From Pseudobacillus wudalianchiensis (GTDB lineage: Bacteria > Bacillota > Bacilli > Bacillales > Domibacillaceae), in contig NZ_MAYT01000032.1 in assembly GCF_001685015.1 (NCBI RefSeq), positions 83,025-147,024 of the forward strand: 64,000 nt of DNA, written 5' to 3'. How positions within the stretch are numbered: the first letter of the stretch is position 1; every line of letters starts with the position of its first letter. The translations under genes were made by a program, and so were the position numbers. The notes beneath the pieces were generated by a model. It saw only the letters and a list, made by a program, of their open reading frames with translations, did no database searches and was not told the DNA's origin. Shown here one piece after another: positions 28,194-36,308 of the stretch.

Positions 28194-28502
28194 TTAGTCT
28201 TTAATTTCTTTAAAAAGTTCATAAGCTTTTTTTCGAGCCTCGACTAATATGCTTTCTCCTTTTTCGGTTGTCGTATAGTATTTGCGGATTTTCCCTTCAG
28301 CGAGCTGATCTTCACGGCTTAAGAGCCCTTCCCGCTCCATTGAATGCAAGATAGGGTAAAGAGTTCCAGGGCTGATTGAATAGCCATGATCTCTTAATTC
28401 CTCTACCATCCACGCTCCAAAAATGGGCTGTTCCTTAGCATGATGTAAAATATGAATATGAATAAAGCCCAAAAATAATTTTCTTAATACTTTTTCTTCC
28501 AT
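28194..28502 (-). CDS. PadR family transcriptional regulator
   Basis: A 102-aa PadR winged-helix protein: FLGFIHIHILHHAKEQPIFG, then the wing region ISPGTLYPILHSMEREGLL and GKIRKYYTTTEKG. PadR proteins repress neighbouring genes and are released by stress or ligands. Located first in an operon with chrA, it is probably the chromate-responsive regulator. RBS AAAGAGGTG. A palindrome TCGATATCGA lies about 40 bases upstream of its start. Confidence 0.9.
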   Translation of the reverse strand: MEEKVLRKLFLGFIHIHILHHAKEQPIFGAWMVEELRDHGYSISPGTLYPILHSMEREGLLSREDQLAEGKIRKYYTTTEKGESILVEARKKAYELFKEIKD

Positions 28503-28542
28503 AGGGTGTCACCTCTTTCTGTTATTTCATTGATTACGGAAA

Positions 28543-28552
28543 TCGATATCGA
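28543..28552. promoter_or_regulatory. Candidate PadR operator
   Basis: The perfect ten-base palindrome TCGATATCGA in an AAA..TTT-like context lies upstream of padR-chrA. Otherwise 28503-28891 is AT-rich intergenic DNA between divergent genes; I see no convincing gene or hairpin there. Confidence 0.4.
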
Positions 28553-28891
28553 AAACTATGTCTGATTGTAGTATGGTCTTTATGATAAAGCTATTGAATA
28601 ATGATAAATTTACAAAACCTTTACATCCCTGGAAAAAATGAAAACTTTTCTTATATAGACAGTAGAAGGAGAGGGGAGAGTTGTATGTATACAAGAATGC
28701 TTTATAATTGAAGAGGCAGCATGAAAGTGAATCTTTCTTGAATGTTAAAATAACAATAGTGGCAAGGTAACAGTAATTTCCACGAACCTTCAAGAGAGCG
28801 TCACATGTATAACCGATGATATAATACGGTGTAAAAAATCTAAAAAACAACTTTTCATTTATAACCGAGAGATTGAAAGGAGACTTCACGA

Positions 28892-29920
28892 ATGAAACAG
28901 GATCATGTGACAAAGTCCCAGATTGATGTGGGCGGCATTGATTTCCAGTGGGATACTGAAAAGGGGATTTTTAGTTATAGCGGCGGAGAGGCTGTTCTTT
29001 TTTGGATCACGAGCGCAATGAAAGTGTTTTTCGACACAATTGAAGAAGTATCTGGAGAAGAAGCAGCAGAGGTCGTTCTAGAAGCAGCTGGTTTTCGCCA
29101 AGGCCTCGTTGTGAGCGATTATTTCAAGCAAATAAAGTTAACGATTGAGCAGGTTGCAGAAGTACTGCCGATTACATATGCTTCAGCAGGCTGGGGGCAA
29201 ATTACGGTTAGCCGCTTATGTGAAGAGGAACAGCTTGCCACTATCCAAATTAAGAATAGCTGGGAATATAGAATGAATGTAGAGCAAGGAAAAACGGAAT
29301 CGGGCTGCTTTATACCAGGTCACTTTGCGGGGATTCTATCCGGTCTGTTTGATAGACATATGGCATATCGTATCATAAAAAGCGAGATTAAAGGCGATGA
29401 GGCATGTGAGTTTGAGTTTTTTCCGGCCGAGCACTCTATGGATCAAAACATCCATACGCTAGCAAGAAGAAAAGAAGCAGAAGAGATTCAAAAGCTCGAA
29501 ACGGTTGTGGAAGAAAGAACAAAAGAGTTAAATGAGTTAGTCAAAGAGATTTCTTCTCCAATTATTCCAGTGTTAGAAGACATCGTTGTTGTGCCGCTGC
29601 TTGGCAAATATGATGAAGCGCGTTCACAAGAGTTAATTGAGAAAACACTAACTAATCTTCCGAAACATAAGGCTCAATACCTAGTGCTTGATTTAACAGG
29701 ATTGGATGCAGAAGTCAGCGAGATAACAGTAGACTTTATTGGCAAGCTGAGTGCAGGTGCTTCGCTGATCGGAACGGAAACCATTCTTGTTGGTATATCC
29801 CCTGAGATGGGGATTGCCATTGCTTCATCTGATTCAAACTTATCTTCATTTAATTGTTTCCGTAGTTTGCAGCACGGTATTTTATTCGCTTTGTCCCAAC
29901 AAGGAAGACAAATTATTTAA
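28892..29920 (+). CDS. V4R sensor-STAS domain protein (RsbR-like output)
   Basis: A 342-aa cytoplasmic protein. Residues about 1-190 resemble the XylR_N/V4R small-molecule-binding unit: GFRQGLVVSDYF, and the SGCFIPGHFAGILSGLF block with EIKGDEACEFEF. A short coiled coil (about 190-225, EAEEIQKLETVVEERTKEL) leads to a STAS domain that begins ISSPIIPVLEDIVVVPLLGKYD, very like RsbR stressosome proteins. The region after DLTGLDAEVSEITV offers Ser/Thr residues near the RsbR phosphorylation sites. It probably senses an aromatic or hydrophobic molecule and signals through the stressosome; inference from domains only. RBS AAAGGAG. Monocistronic. Confidence 0.82.
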   Translation: MKQDHVTKSQIDVGGIDFQWDTEKGIFSYSGGEAVLFWITSAMKVFFDTIEEVSGEEAAEVVLEAAGFRQGLVVSDYFKQIKLTIEQVAEVLPITYASAGWGQITVSRLCEEEQLATIQIKNSWEYRMNVEQGKTESGCFIPGHFAGILSGLFDRHMAYRIIKSEIKGDEACEFEFFPAEHSMDQNIHTLARRKEAEEIQKLETVVEERTKELNELVKEISSPIIPVLEDIVVVPLLGKYDEARSQELIEKTLTNLPKHKAQYLVLDLTGLDAEVSEITVDFIGKLSAGASLIGTETILVGISPEMGIAIASSDSNLSSFNCFRSLQHGILFALSQQGRQII

Positions 29921-29929
29921 TAGAAAAAT

Positions 29930-29974
29930 CATGAGCTTTAAAAGAGCTTTTATGCTCTTTTAAGGCTTTTTTTA
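29930..29974 (+). terminator. Terminator after V4R-STAS gene
   Basis: Stem GCTTTAAAAGAGC / GCTCTTTTAAGGC followed by TTTTTTT. Confidence 0.93.
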
Positions 29975-30137
29975 TTGGAATTAAATAGGTCTTTATGTCC
30001 CGAAAATTACATATTAAAACAGGAAATAATTACTATCTATTCCATCTTGTTCTATTTAGAATGATTATTTATCATGGAAAGAGGAGAAGAAATACCAGGA
30101 AAAAACAACTTATGCAACTTATGTAGAGGGGAGAACG

Positions 30138-31202
30138 ATGATGAATAAGAAAATTGGTGTATTAGCACTCATGCTTTCTATGATGCTTGGGCTAGCCGCT
30201 TGTGGGGAATCCGATGCAAAAGAAACAAGCGGAGAATCAGGCAAAAATAAAGTAGCCGAAGTTTCTATCGAGAAAGCAGAATACATACTAGCAGGAGACG
30301 ACGGAGAATCTGAAGACGGAGAAGCAGGATTGCTCGCTGTCGATTTGAAAGTAAAAAATGATTCTAAATCTACGATTAATGTATCTCCGTATGATGGCGT
30401 CTATTTATATGATGGGGATGAACAATTAAGCCCAGAAAAGAGTGTTTATACGAGAGGGATCGACTTGAAAGACGGAGGAAGCAGCGATATTGGCGCTGGC
30501 AAAGTAAAAACACTTCCTTTTTATTTCAACGTTGAAAAAGATAAAAAGTATGAAATTGGCGTCACTCCAAGTTTGTCAGAACCGGGAGAAAAAGCGGATG
30601 AGATTTTACTCGTATTAGACACAAAGAAATATGCAGAAAGTTTTGAAGAAATTCAAGACCCTGCAAAAGCATTAACCGCTTATATTGACGTGATTTACTT
30701 CGGGAAAGAAAATAGCGACTATGAGAAATTAGTAACAGCAGATAAAGAAGCAGTTCAACAAACAGCTAAAGGCGAATTTAAGAAAGAGTTAGATATTTCT
30801 CTGCCAGATATGGTGACGGATGCTGATATTGAAAAGTATTATAGCAGTTACAAATCTGTTTTAGGAGAGAAAGCGGAAATAGAGGCAAAAACAATGGCTA
30901 AAGCAGGGGATAAAGCAGTTGTGAAGCTTGATTATTCTACGGTTTCAACAGACAATCTTTACGATAAGCTCTATAGTTTCCAAAAAGAATATCGGGAAAA
31001 TACGGGCGGCTATGATACAGAGAAAGAAAAGCAATACGCTCTTTCAAAGTTTGATACAGTCGTTCAATCTCTGGAAGTAGTAAAAAGCCAAAATGGAGCA
31101 GAAATTAGCATGATCAAAAAAGACGGAAAATGGACAGTAAATAATGCAGATCATTACTCTGACTATCTTGTGCAGGCGTTCGCTGAAGGAAGAGCTTACT
31201 AG
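30138..31202 (+). CDS. DUF4352/DUF5105-like lipoprotein
   Basis: A 354-aa lipoprotein with lipobox LAAC. Residues about 40-170 form an immunoglobulin-like region of DUF4352 flavour (LLAVDLKVKNDSKSTINVSP, Asp/Glu-rich). The rest (about 175-350) is helical with YIDVIYFGKENSDYEKLV and ends in a WTVNNADHYSDYL segment, as in DUF5105 proteins. It is extracellular and membrane-anchored; function unknown. ATG 30138 and 30141 both fit the RBS GAGGGGAG. It lies 15 bases before a TcaA-like gene and probably shares its transcript. Confidence 0.75.
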   Translation: MMNKKIGVLALMLSMMLGLAACGESDAKETSGESGKNKVAEVSIEKAEYILAGDDGESEDGEAGLLAVDLKVKNDSKSTINVSPYDGVYLYDGDEQLSPEKSVYTRGIDLKDGGSSDIGAGKVKTLPFYFNVEKDKKYEIGVTPSLSEPGEKADEILLVLDTKKYAESFEEIQDPAKALTAYIDVIYFGKENSDYEKLVTADKEAVQQTAKGEFKKELDISLPDMVTDADIEKYYSSYKSVLGEKAEIEAKTMAKAGDKAVVKLDYSTVSTDNLYDKLYSFQKEYRENTGGYDTEKEKQYALSKFDTVVQSLEVVKSQNGAEISMIKKDGKWTVNNADHYSDYLVQAFAEGRAY

Positions 31203-31217
31203 ATAGGGGAGAAAGCT

Positions 31218-32357
31218 ATGAATAAAAAAAGCTTTATTGTGATTCCAGCTGTTATCCTGCTTCTGGCAATTGGCGGTGTGTTTTTTGCCTTAAAGCAGGC
31301 AAGCGCACCAGAAAAAACTGTCGAAACGTTAAAAGAAGCGGTGGCTAATGATGATCCTTCCTTGCTGCAAGGTCGGATCGTAACGGATCATAAGCAGGCT
31401 GTCGTCAACAAAACATCTGTTCAAGCGCTCATTACGTACTTAAAGGAAAATAGCAGCAGTTACGACGTCATTAAAGAGGGGCTTGAGGAGCAAATAAAAA
31501 AGGATGACTATACGACTACTACTCAACAAGTGACCTTAACAGAAGCCGGAAAAAAGTGGGGCATGTTCCCAGAATATAAGCTAAAGGTAAAGACGGCTGT
31601 TATTAAAATAACAGGACAAAATGAGGACGACCATGTTAGTTTAGCTGCTGGCAAGTCGGAACAAGCCATTAAAAAGCAAAAGAACAATGAGTATGGACCT
31701 GTTATGCCGGGAACATACGATTTAAAAGTGAAGCTCATGAATGATCTTGGTACGTTCGAGAAGAAAGAGAAAAAGGAAGTATGGGGCAGTTCCGAAGTCA
31801 GTGTAGTAGTTGACAGCAATGCTTTGGCAAGCGCTGATAAAGCGATTCAAGCAGATGTTATGAAAGCGATGGATGTCTTTAACAACGATATAGCCGTCTA
31901 TCAAACATCAGGCTTTAACAAAACGAAACTGACTAATGTAACAGATGAGATTCTCGAAGGGTCTTTCATGCTGCAGGAGAGCTTTGAAGCGGTGCAAGGG
32001 TATATTGATGAAATTCATGCCCAATATGCGGGGGCGGTCGTAAATATGGATGACTTTTCTGTCCATTATTTCGACGGACGCTGGTCAGCTGACGTAACGG
32101 CTCTCATCGCTTATAACAATAAAGTAAAGTACCGCAATATCCAGGAATTTGAAGATACCTCTTTTAAAGCGGTGAACACGTATTCTTTATCCTATGATAA
32201 AACAAAGAAGCAGTGGCTGATCGATAACGTAAAAAATCGTGAGCCGGTTGGAAAAGAAGAGGAGTATTGGAAGAACAAACAAGAAGTAAAAGTAAACAAT
32301 CCGCCAATCTTAAAGTGGAAGCGTGAAGGCGGTACAGGAACAGGCGTTGCCTTATAA
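31218..32357 (+). CDS. TcaA/YvbJ-like membrane-anchored protein
   Basis: A 379-aa protein with one N-terminal membrane helix (about residues 6-25) and a large extracellular part. The pattern PEKTVETLKEAVANDDPSLLQ, a middle region ending in a KKEVWGSSEVSVVVD strand, and an NTF2-like C-terminal domain with a final KKQWLIDNV resemble the TcaA/YvbJ family linked to cell-envelope stress and glycopeptide response. The usual N-terminal zinc ribbon is missing. RBS GGGGAG. Paired with the preceding lipoprotein. Confidence 0.72.
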   Translation: MNKKSFIVIPAVILLLAIGGVFFALKQASAPEKTVETLKEAVANDDPSLLQGRIVTDHKQAVVNKTSVQALITYLKENSSSYDVIKEGLEEQIKKDDYTTTTQQVTLTEAGKKWGMFPEYKLKVKTAVIKITGQNEDDHVSLAAGKSEQAIKKQKNNEYGPVMPGTYDLKVKLMNDLGTFEKKEKKEVWGSSEVSVVVDSNALASADKAIQADVMKAMDVFNNDIAVYQTSGFNKTKLTNVTDEILEGSFMLQESFEAVQGYIDEIHAQYAGAVVNMDDFSVHYFDGRWSADVTALIAYNNKVKYRNIQEFEDTSFKAVNTYSLSYDKTKKQWLIDNVKNREPVGKEEEYWKNKQEVKVNNPPILKWKREGGTGTGVAL

Positions 32358-32358
32358 G

Positions 32359-32406
32359 AAAAGGACAGTTTTGAAAGCATAGCTTTCAAAACTGTCCTTT
32401 TTCTTT
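32359..32406. terminator. Terminator shared by convergent genes
   Basis: Stem AAAGGACAGTTTTGAAAGC / GCTTTCAAAACTGTCCTTT followed by TTCTTT. One arm encodes the last codons and the stop of the minus-strand GNAT gene. Confidence 0.93.
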
Positions 32407-32871
32407 AGCAAAGAAGGTAAGAGAGAGTCCTTCGGCAGTTATGATTTTTTTCACTTCTTTAAATCCGCACTGCTTATAGAATTGAACAGCTGGACGATTA
32501 TTGGTACCGGTAGATACGATGATCTTTTTGTCACCCCCTGCTAATTGCTCAATATGCCGAACGAGAGCCCGGGCAATTCCTTTCCTAAAGAACTGAGGAT
32601 GTACCATTAGACGATGAATATCGAGCTCCTCTTTTGTCATTTTAAAAGAAATGACTCCAGCGAGCTCATCTTGGATGAATCCGCCATAGAAGGTTTCTCC
32701 GCATTGCTGCAGTGAGGCTGCTGTTTCTTTAAGAGGAGGGAGATTCCAGTATTGAATAAGCTCAGCCTCCGCTTTATAAGCGGGTATTTGGATGCTCCAT
32801 ACTTTTTGAGCTGTCTCAAGGGCTTTGATATCCAGTTCTTGAATGAATAATTTGCCGTGTTCCTTCTGCAT
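32386..32871 (-). CDS. GNAT family N-acetyltransferase
   Basis: A 161-aa single-domain GNAT: MVHPQFFRKGIARALVRHIE carries the acetyl-CoA-binding R/Q-x-x-G-x-A loop, and NNRPAVQFYKQCGFKEV is the typical last segment. Substrate unknown. It follows a TetR gene by 14 bases on the same strand and is probably coregulated with it. Its last codons are inside the shared terminator hairpin. Confidence 0.88.
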   Translation of the reverse strand: MQKEHGKLFIQELDIKALETAQKVWSIQIPAYKAEAELIQYWNLPPLKETAASLQQCGETFYGGFIQDELAGVISFKMTKEELDIHRLMVHPQFFRKGIARALVRHIEQLAGGDKKIIVSTGTNNRPAVQFYKQCGFKEVKKIITAEGLSLTFFAKEKGQF

Positions 32872-32885
32872 CTATACAACCCCCA

Positions 32886-33473
32886 TTATTCTTTGCAAAT
32901 TGAGTCAATATGGCTTGTTAGGACACCAAGAAGCCTTTGCCGGTTTATACGATTAGGATCGAGCATAGCATGAAGAGCTAAACCATCAACAAGCGCATAC
33001 AGCTTTTCTGTTTCCAGGTCAACATCAAGTCCTTCTTTTAGGAGCTTCGTTTTATACAGATAGTGAATCATATGGCTAATCCCATGCAAAATTCCGTCTT
33101 GTCGAGCGTCAAACCCCGCTTCTTTATGGCGGCTATAAGCGATAAAGGCAAACCAAACTTCCATTTCTGCCATCGTTTCCTCAGTAGCCGGAACAAGCTC
33201 CATCAAGATCTTTACAATCGTTTCTTTCGGCGGCAAATCTTCTACTACAATTTGGTTAATTCTTGCTTCTGCTTGTTCTTTGACAAGCTCCATGGCATAG
33301 ACGAGCAAGTCATCCTGTGTAGAAAAATAATAACGCAAGGCGCCTAGAGAAATTCCGGCTTCTTTAGCGATATTTCGTACCGTCGCTCCTTCCATTCCTT
33401 GTTCGAGGATGACCCGCCATGTGGCTTCAGCAATATGTTTTTTTCGTTTATCGTGATCAACTAATTTTGGCAT
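32886..33473 (-). CDS. TetR family regulator (PksA/BetI-like)
   Basis: A 195-aa TetR regulator: helix-turn-helix ATVRNIAKEAGISLGALRYYF and a BetI-like C-terminal domain. It is divergent from a YmcC-like membrane protein gene, the pairing known in B. subtilis as pksA-ymcC. Two AATAC-N4-GTATT palindromes lie in the 118-base gap between them and are likely its operators. Confidence 0.88.
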   Translation of the reverse strand: MPKLVDHDKRKKHIAEATWRVILEQGMEGATVRNIAKEAGISLGALRYYFSTQDDLLVYAMELVKEQAEARINQIVVEDLPPKETIVKILMELVPATEETMAEMEVWFAFIAYSRHKEAGFDARQDGILHGISHMIHYLYKTKLLKEGLDVDLETEKLYALVDGLALHAMLDPNRINRQRLLGVLTSHIDSICKE

Positions 33474-33514
33474 AACTTTATCTTAGCAGGAGAAAAAGAT
33501 AGAAGCAATTTTAT

Positions 33515-33528
33515 AATACAGTTGTATT
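33515..33528. promoter_or_regulatory. TetR-type operator copy 1
   Basis: AATACAGTTGTATT, a near-perfect palindrome close to the start of the tetR gene. A second copy lies 46 bases away. Confidence 0.7.
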
Positions 33529-33560
33529 AACAAAGAGGAGGTGATACAATCGCTTTAAAT

Positions 33561-33574
33561 AATACGTTTGTATT
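33561..33574. promoter_or_regulatory. TetR-type operator copy 2
   Basis: AATACGTTTGTATT, next to the RBS of the ymcC-like gene. Two copies in one divergent intergenic region support joint autoregulation and target repression. Confidence 0.7.
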
Positions 33575-33591
33575 AAAAAAGGGGATGCTTT

Positions 33592-34131
33592 ATGGACGTG
33601 ATGGTTTGGCTGATTGCAGCGTGCGAGATTGCATTTTGGGCAGCTATTATTTCAGGACTGACAGCGCGATATATATGTAAACGAAAGAAGCTCGGACTTT
33701 GGCTTTTAGCTTTAACCCCGTTGATTGATTTCATTTTAATGGTAGTCACAGGAGTTGACTTAGCCAGCGGAGCAACGGCTACTCAAGCTCATGCACTGGC
33801 GGCCGTCTACATTGGTGTTTCTATTGCTTTCGGGAAAAGTATGATTCAATGGGCAGATGAGAGGTTTTTGTATTATATAGTAAAACAAGGATCAAAGCCT
33901 CCAAGAAGATATGGGGTGGACTATGCCAAACGTTATTTCTCTGGCTGGCTTCGGCATGCAGCAGCTTATTTGATTGGCGGCGTTCTATTAGCAGGGATGA
34001 TCTTTTTCATTGCGGATCCTTCACGAACAGAAGCGCTGAGCGGAATCACAAGAATATGGTCACTCGTCTTAGGAATAGATTTTTTGATTGCGATGAGTTT
34101 TTTTGTTTGGCCAAAAAGAATAAAAGTATAA
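33592..34131 (+). CDS. YmcC-like membrane protein
   Basis: A 179-aa integral membrane protein with about five hydrophobic segments (for example WLIAACEIAFWAAIISGL and YLIGGVLLAGMIFFIA). It resembles B. subtilis YmcC, whose function is unknown, and like it sits next to a PksA-type TetR regulator. RBS AAAAGGGGATG. A terminator follows. Confidence 0.78.
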   Translation: MDVMVWLIAACEIAFWAAIISGLTARYICKRKKLGLWLLALTPLIDFILMVVTGVDLASGATATQAHALAAVYIGVSIAFGKSMIQWADERFLYYIVKQGSKPPRRYGVDYAKRYFSGWLRHAAAYLIGGVLLAGMIFFIADPSRTEALSGITRIWSLVLGIDFLIAMSFFVWPKRIKV

Positions 34132-34138
34132 GCGAATG

Positions 34139-34178
34139 ATAGCTGGCTGCTGTGTGTAAGCCGGCTGTTTTTTTTGAG
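34139..34178 (+). terminator. Terminator after ymcC-like gene
   Basis: Stem AGCTGGCT / AGCCGGCT followed by a G and eight T. Confidence 0.88.
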
Positions 34179-34264
34179 TTTAATAACCCCTTATGTTGAA
34201 TTTTACAAATTTGCGTGTGTGATACAATATTGTCAAGATTCTCAAAAAGGAGCCATTGTACAAT

Positions 34265-36289
34265 ATGTCCTTCATCACTCGAATCACTCTGTTTATCCTA
34301 TGTTTGGCGGCAGTGGCTAGCCATATTCCAAGCTCAGCTTCAGCAAGCTTCATCAATAGCCCTTCCTATCAAATGAATAGCCGGGAAGAGAAAAAGGTAT
34401 ATCGAATTGCAGGAGAAAAGCACCTTCCGCCTTTTTCTTATGTGAATAAAAGTGGAAAATTCACAGGCTTTAGTGTAGAGCTGTTTCGTTCTATTTCTGA
34501 GGAGGAAGGGGTAGAGTTTCAGTTTTATCCGATGAATTTTTACGAAGCGGAACAGGCGCTGAAAGCGGGGAAAGTCGATGCTGTCATGGGGATGAAGTAT
34601 TCTGCTGAACAAAGCGAGCGTTTTCAGTTCTCAGAATCCTATTTTACAATGGCTGATGTTCTCGTTGTACCGAAGGAAGCGACAGAGGATATCAAGAACT
34701 TAACAGATTTACGTGAGAAAACGATTGTCATGCAGGAAGAGCCAGCTGCATTTGATTTGTTGTTAAACGTAAGGCGGGTAGAATTTCAACTGGCGCTTAA
34801 CCCAAGAGATGCGTTTCATTTCTTATTAATGAAAAGAGCAGATGCTTTTTTGACAAATAAATGGACGGCGGAGTTTTATTTAAAACAGTCAGGCGAGCAA
34901 GCAAATTATCAGGTTCTTGAACATATTGGCATCCCTTCCGATTTTGCCGTAGCGGTTCGCCCAGGAGAAACAAAGCTGTTATCGCTTATTAATGATTCAC
35001 TAGCGAAAATGCAGACGAATGGGGATTATCAACTTTTATACTCACAATGGTTTGGGCTGTATCCTGATGGCCGGTTAAAGGAAATGCGTAACTGGATTAT
35101 TGTTCTTACTATTCTCATAGGCTGTGCGGTAGCGGTTCTGATTTTCACATATTTATGGAACAAGCGGTTACAGAAAGAGGTCGCCAAGCGGACAACGGCT
35201 CTCGCGGAGGCGAATGATCAATTAGAGATTCAGCAGCGTGCTATATCGGAGGCTCATGCCTTTAAGACACAAATCATTCATCATATGTATTATGGTATTT
35301 TAACATTTGATGATTCTCTAAAACTAACGAGCATCAATGAGCGAGCCAAAATGATGCTTGGCCTGAAAGATAGGAAACAGGTAGAGATAGAGGACGTTAT
35401 TAGACAGCCGCATATTGCTGATATTGTTCGCCATTACGAGGATTTCGAGGATAATAGGGACAAGCAGATATTTTCAGAGGAAGTAGAATTGGAATTAAAT
35501 AGAGAGAGACGGTTTATTTTGTGCCGCCTGATTCCCTTGTACGAAGAAAACGGGAAAAAGAATGGATGCTTATTGACACTGGCTGATCGCTCAGAAGCGA
35601 AGATGCTAGAGGAGAAGCTGGCAAATCAGGAGAAGATGCGGGCGCTCGGACAGCTTGTAGCAGGAGTCGCTCACGAGATTCGTAATCCGCTCACTTCAAT
35701 GAAAACATTTGTCGATCTTTTGCCAAAGAAATATGAAGATCCGGCATTTCGGCAGGAGCTGGTAAAATATGTGCCAGAAGCATTGAAAAGAATGAACACG
35801 ATAGTGGAATCGCTGCTCGATTATGCCCGTCCAAGGCATCCGCAAAAACAAAGGATTCGGGTCGCTGCCTTTATCAATTCCGTAACAGCTATTATTGAGC
35901 CAACGCTTAAGAAGAATCATATTCACTTGGAATTAGACATAGATGAAAAGCTAGACATTATTTGCGATCCCGATCAGTTAAAGCAAGTGATGCTGAATTT
36001 GCTGCTGAATGCATTGGATGCTATGGAGGAGGAGCCGCAGAAGCATTTAACGATTAAGGCTGAACCGCAGGGAAAAGCGGGAGCCATTCAGGTGATGGAT
36101 TCGGGCATTGGCATGGATAAGGAGAGCGTTTCTCATATTTTTGAGCCTTTTTATACGACAAAGCCACACGGGGTAGGCCTTGGATTGGCTCTATGCTACC
36201 AATGGGTGAAAGAAAATAACGGTGATATGCGAGTAGAGACGGAGAAAGAAAAGGGCACCACTTTTACCGTCACACTGCCCGTTGCATAG
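34265..36289 (+). CDS. Sensor histidine kinase with SBP_bac_3 sensor and PAS domain
   Basis: A 674-aa kinase. Order: signal peptide (to about 27), an extracellular amino-acid-binding-protein-like domain of SBP_bac_3 type (about 45-270, KHLPPFSYVNKSGKFTGFSV), a membrane helix (about 280-303), a coiled coil, PAS (about 335-430), HisKA with the phospho-His in GVAHEIRNPLTSM, and HATPase (NLLLNALDAMEEE, DSGIGMD, GVGLGLAL). ATG 34265 is 12 bases from AAAAAGGAG; TTG 34256 is only three, so the start is not certain. It overlaps or abuts the NtrC-type regulator and is probably its partner, controlling the TRAP transporter that follows. Confidence 0.9.
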   Translation: MSFITRITLFILCLAAVASHIPSSASASFINSPSYQMNSREEKKVYRIAGEKHLPPFSYVNKSGKFTGFSVELFRSISEEEGVEFQFYPMNFYEAEQALKAGKVDAVMGMKYSAEQSERFQFSESYFTMADVLVVPKEATEDIKNLTDLREKTIVMQEEPAAFDLLLNVRRVEFQLALNPRDAFHFLLMKRADAFLTNKWTAEFYLKQSGEQANYQVLEHIGIPSDFAVAVRPGETKLLSLINDSLAKMQTNGDYQLLYSQWFGLYPDGRLKEMRNWIIVLTILIGCAVAVLIFTYLWNKRLQKEVAKRTTALAEANDQLEIQQRAISEAHAFKTQIIHHMYYGILTFDDSLKLTSINERAKMMLGLKDRKQVEIEDVIRQPHIADIVRHYEDFEDNRDKQIFSEEVELELNRERRFILCRLIPLYEENGKKNGCLLTLADRSEAKMLEEKLANQEKMRALGQLVAGVAHEIRNPLTSMKTFVDLLPKKYEDPAFRQELVKYVPEALKRMNTIVESLLDYARPRHPQKQRIRVAAFINSVTAIIEPTLKKNHIHLELDIDEKLDIICDPDQLKQVMLNLLLNALDAMEEEPQKHLTIKAEPQGKAGAIQVMDSGIGMDKESVSHIFEPFYTTKPHGVGLGLALCYQWVKENNGDMRVETEKEKGTTFTVTLPVA

Positions 36290-36308
36290 AAGGAAAGGGG
36301 GGAGAAAA

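Noticed and set aside
28527-28913. 128-aa minus-strand ORF in the padR / V4R-STAS intergenic region
   Set aside because: Low-complexity AT-rich reading (many Phe, Tyr, Leu, Lys), no RBS, overlaps the start of a real gene on the other strand.
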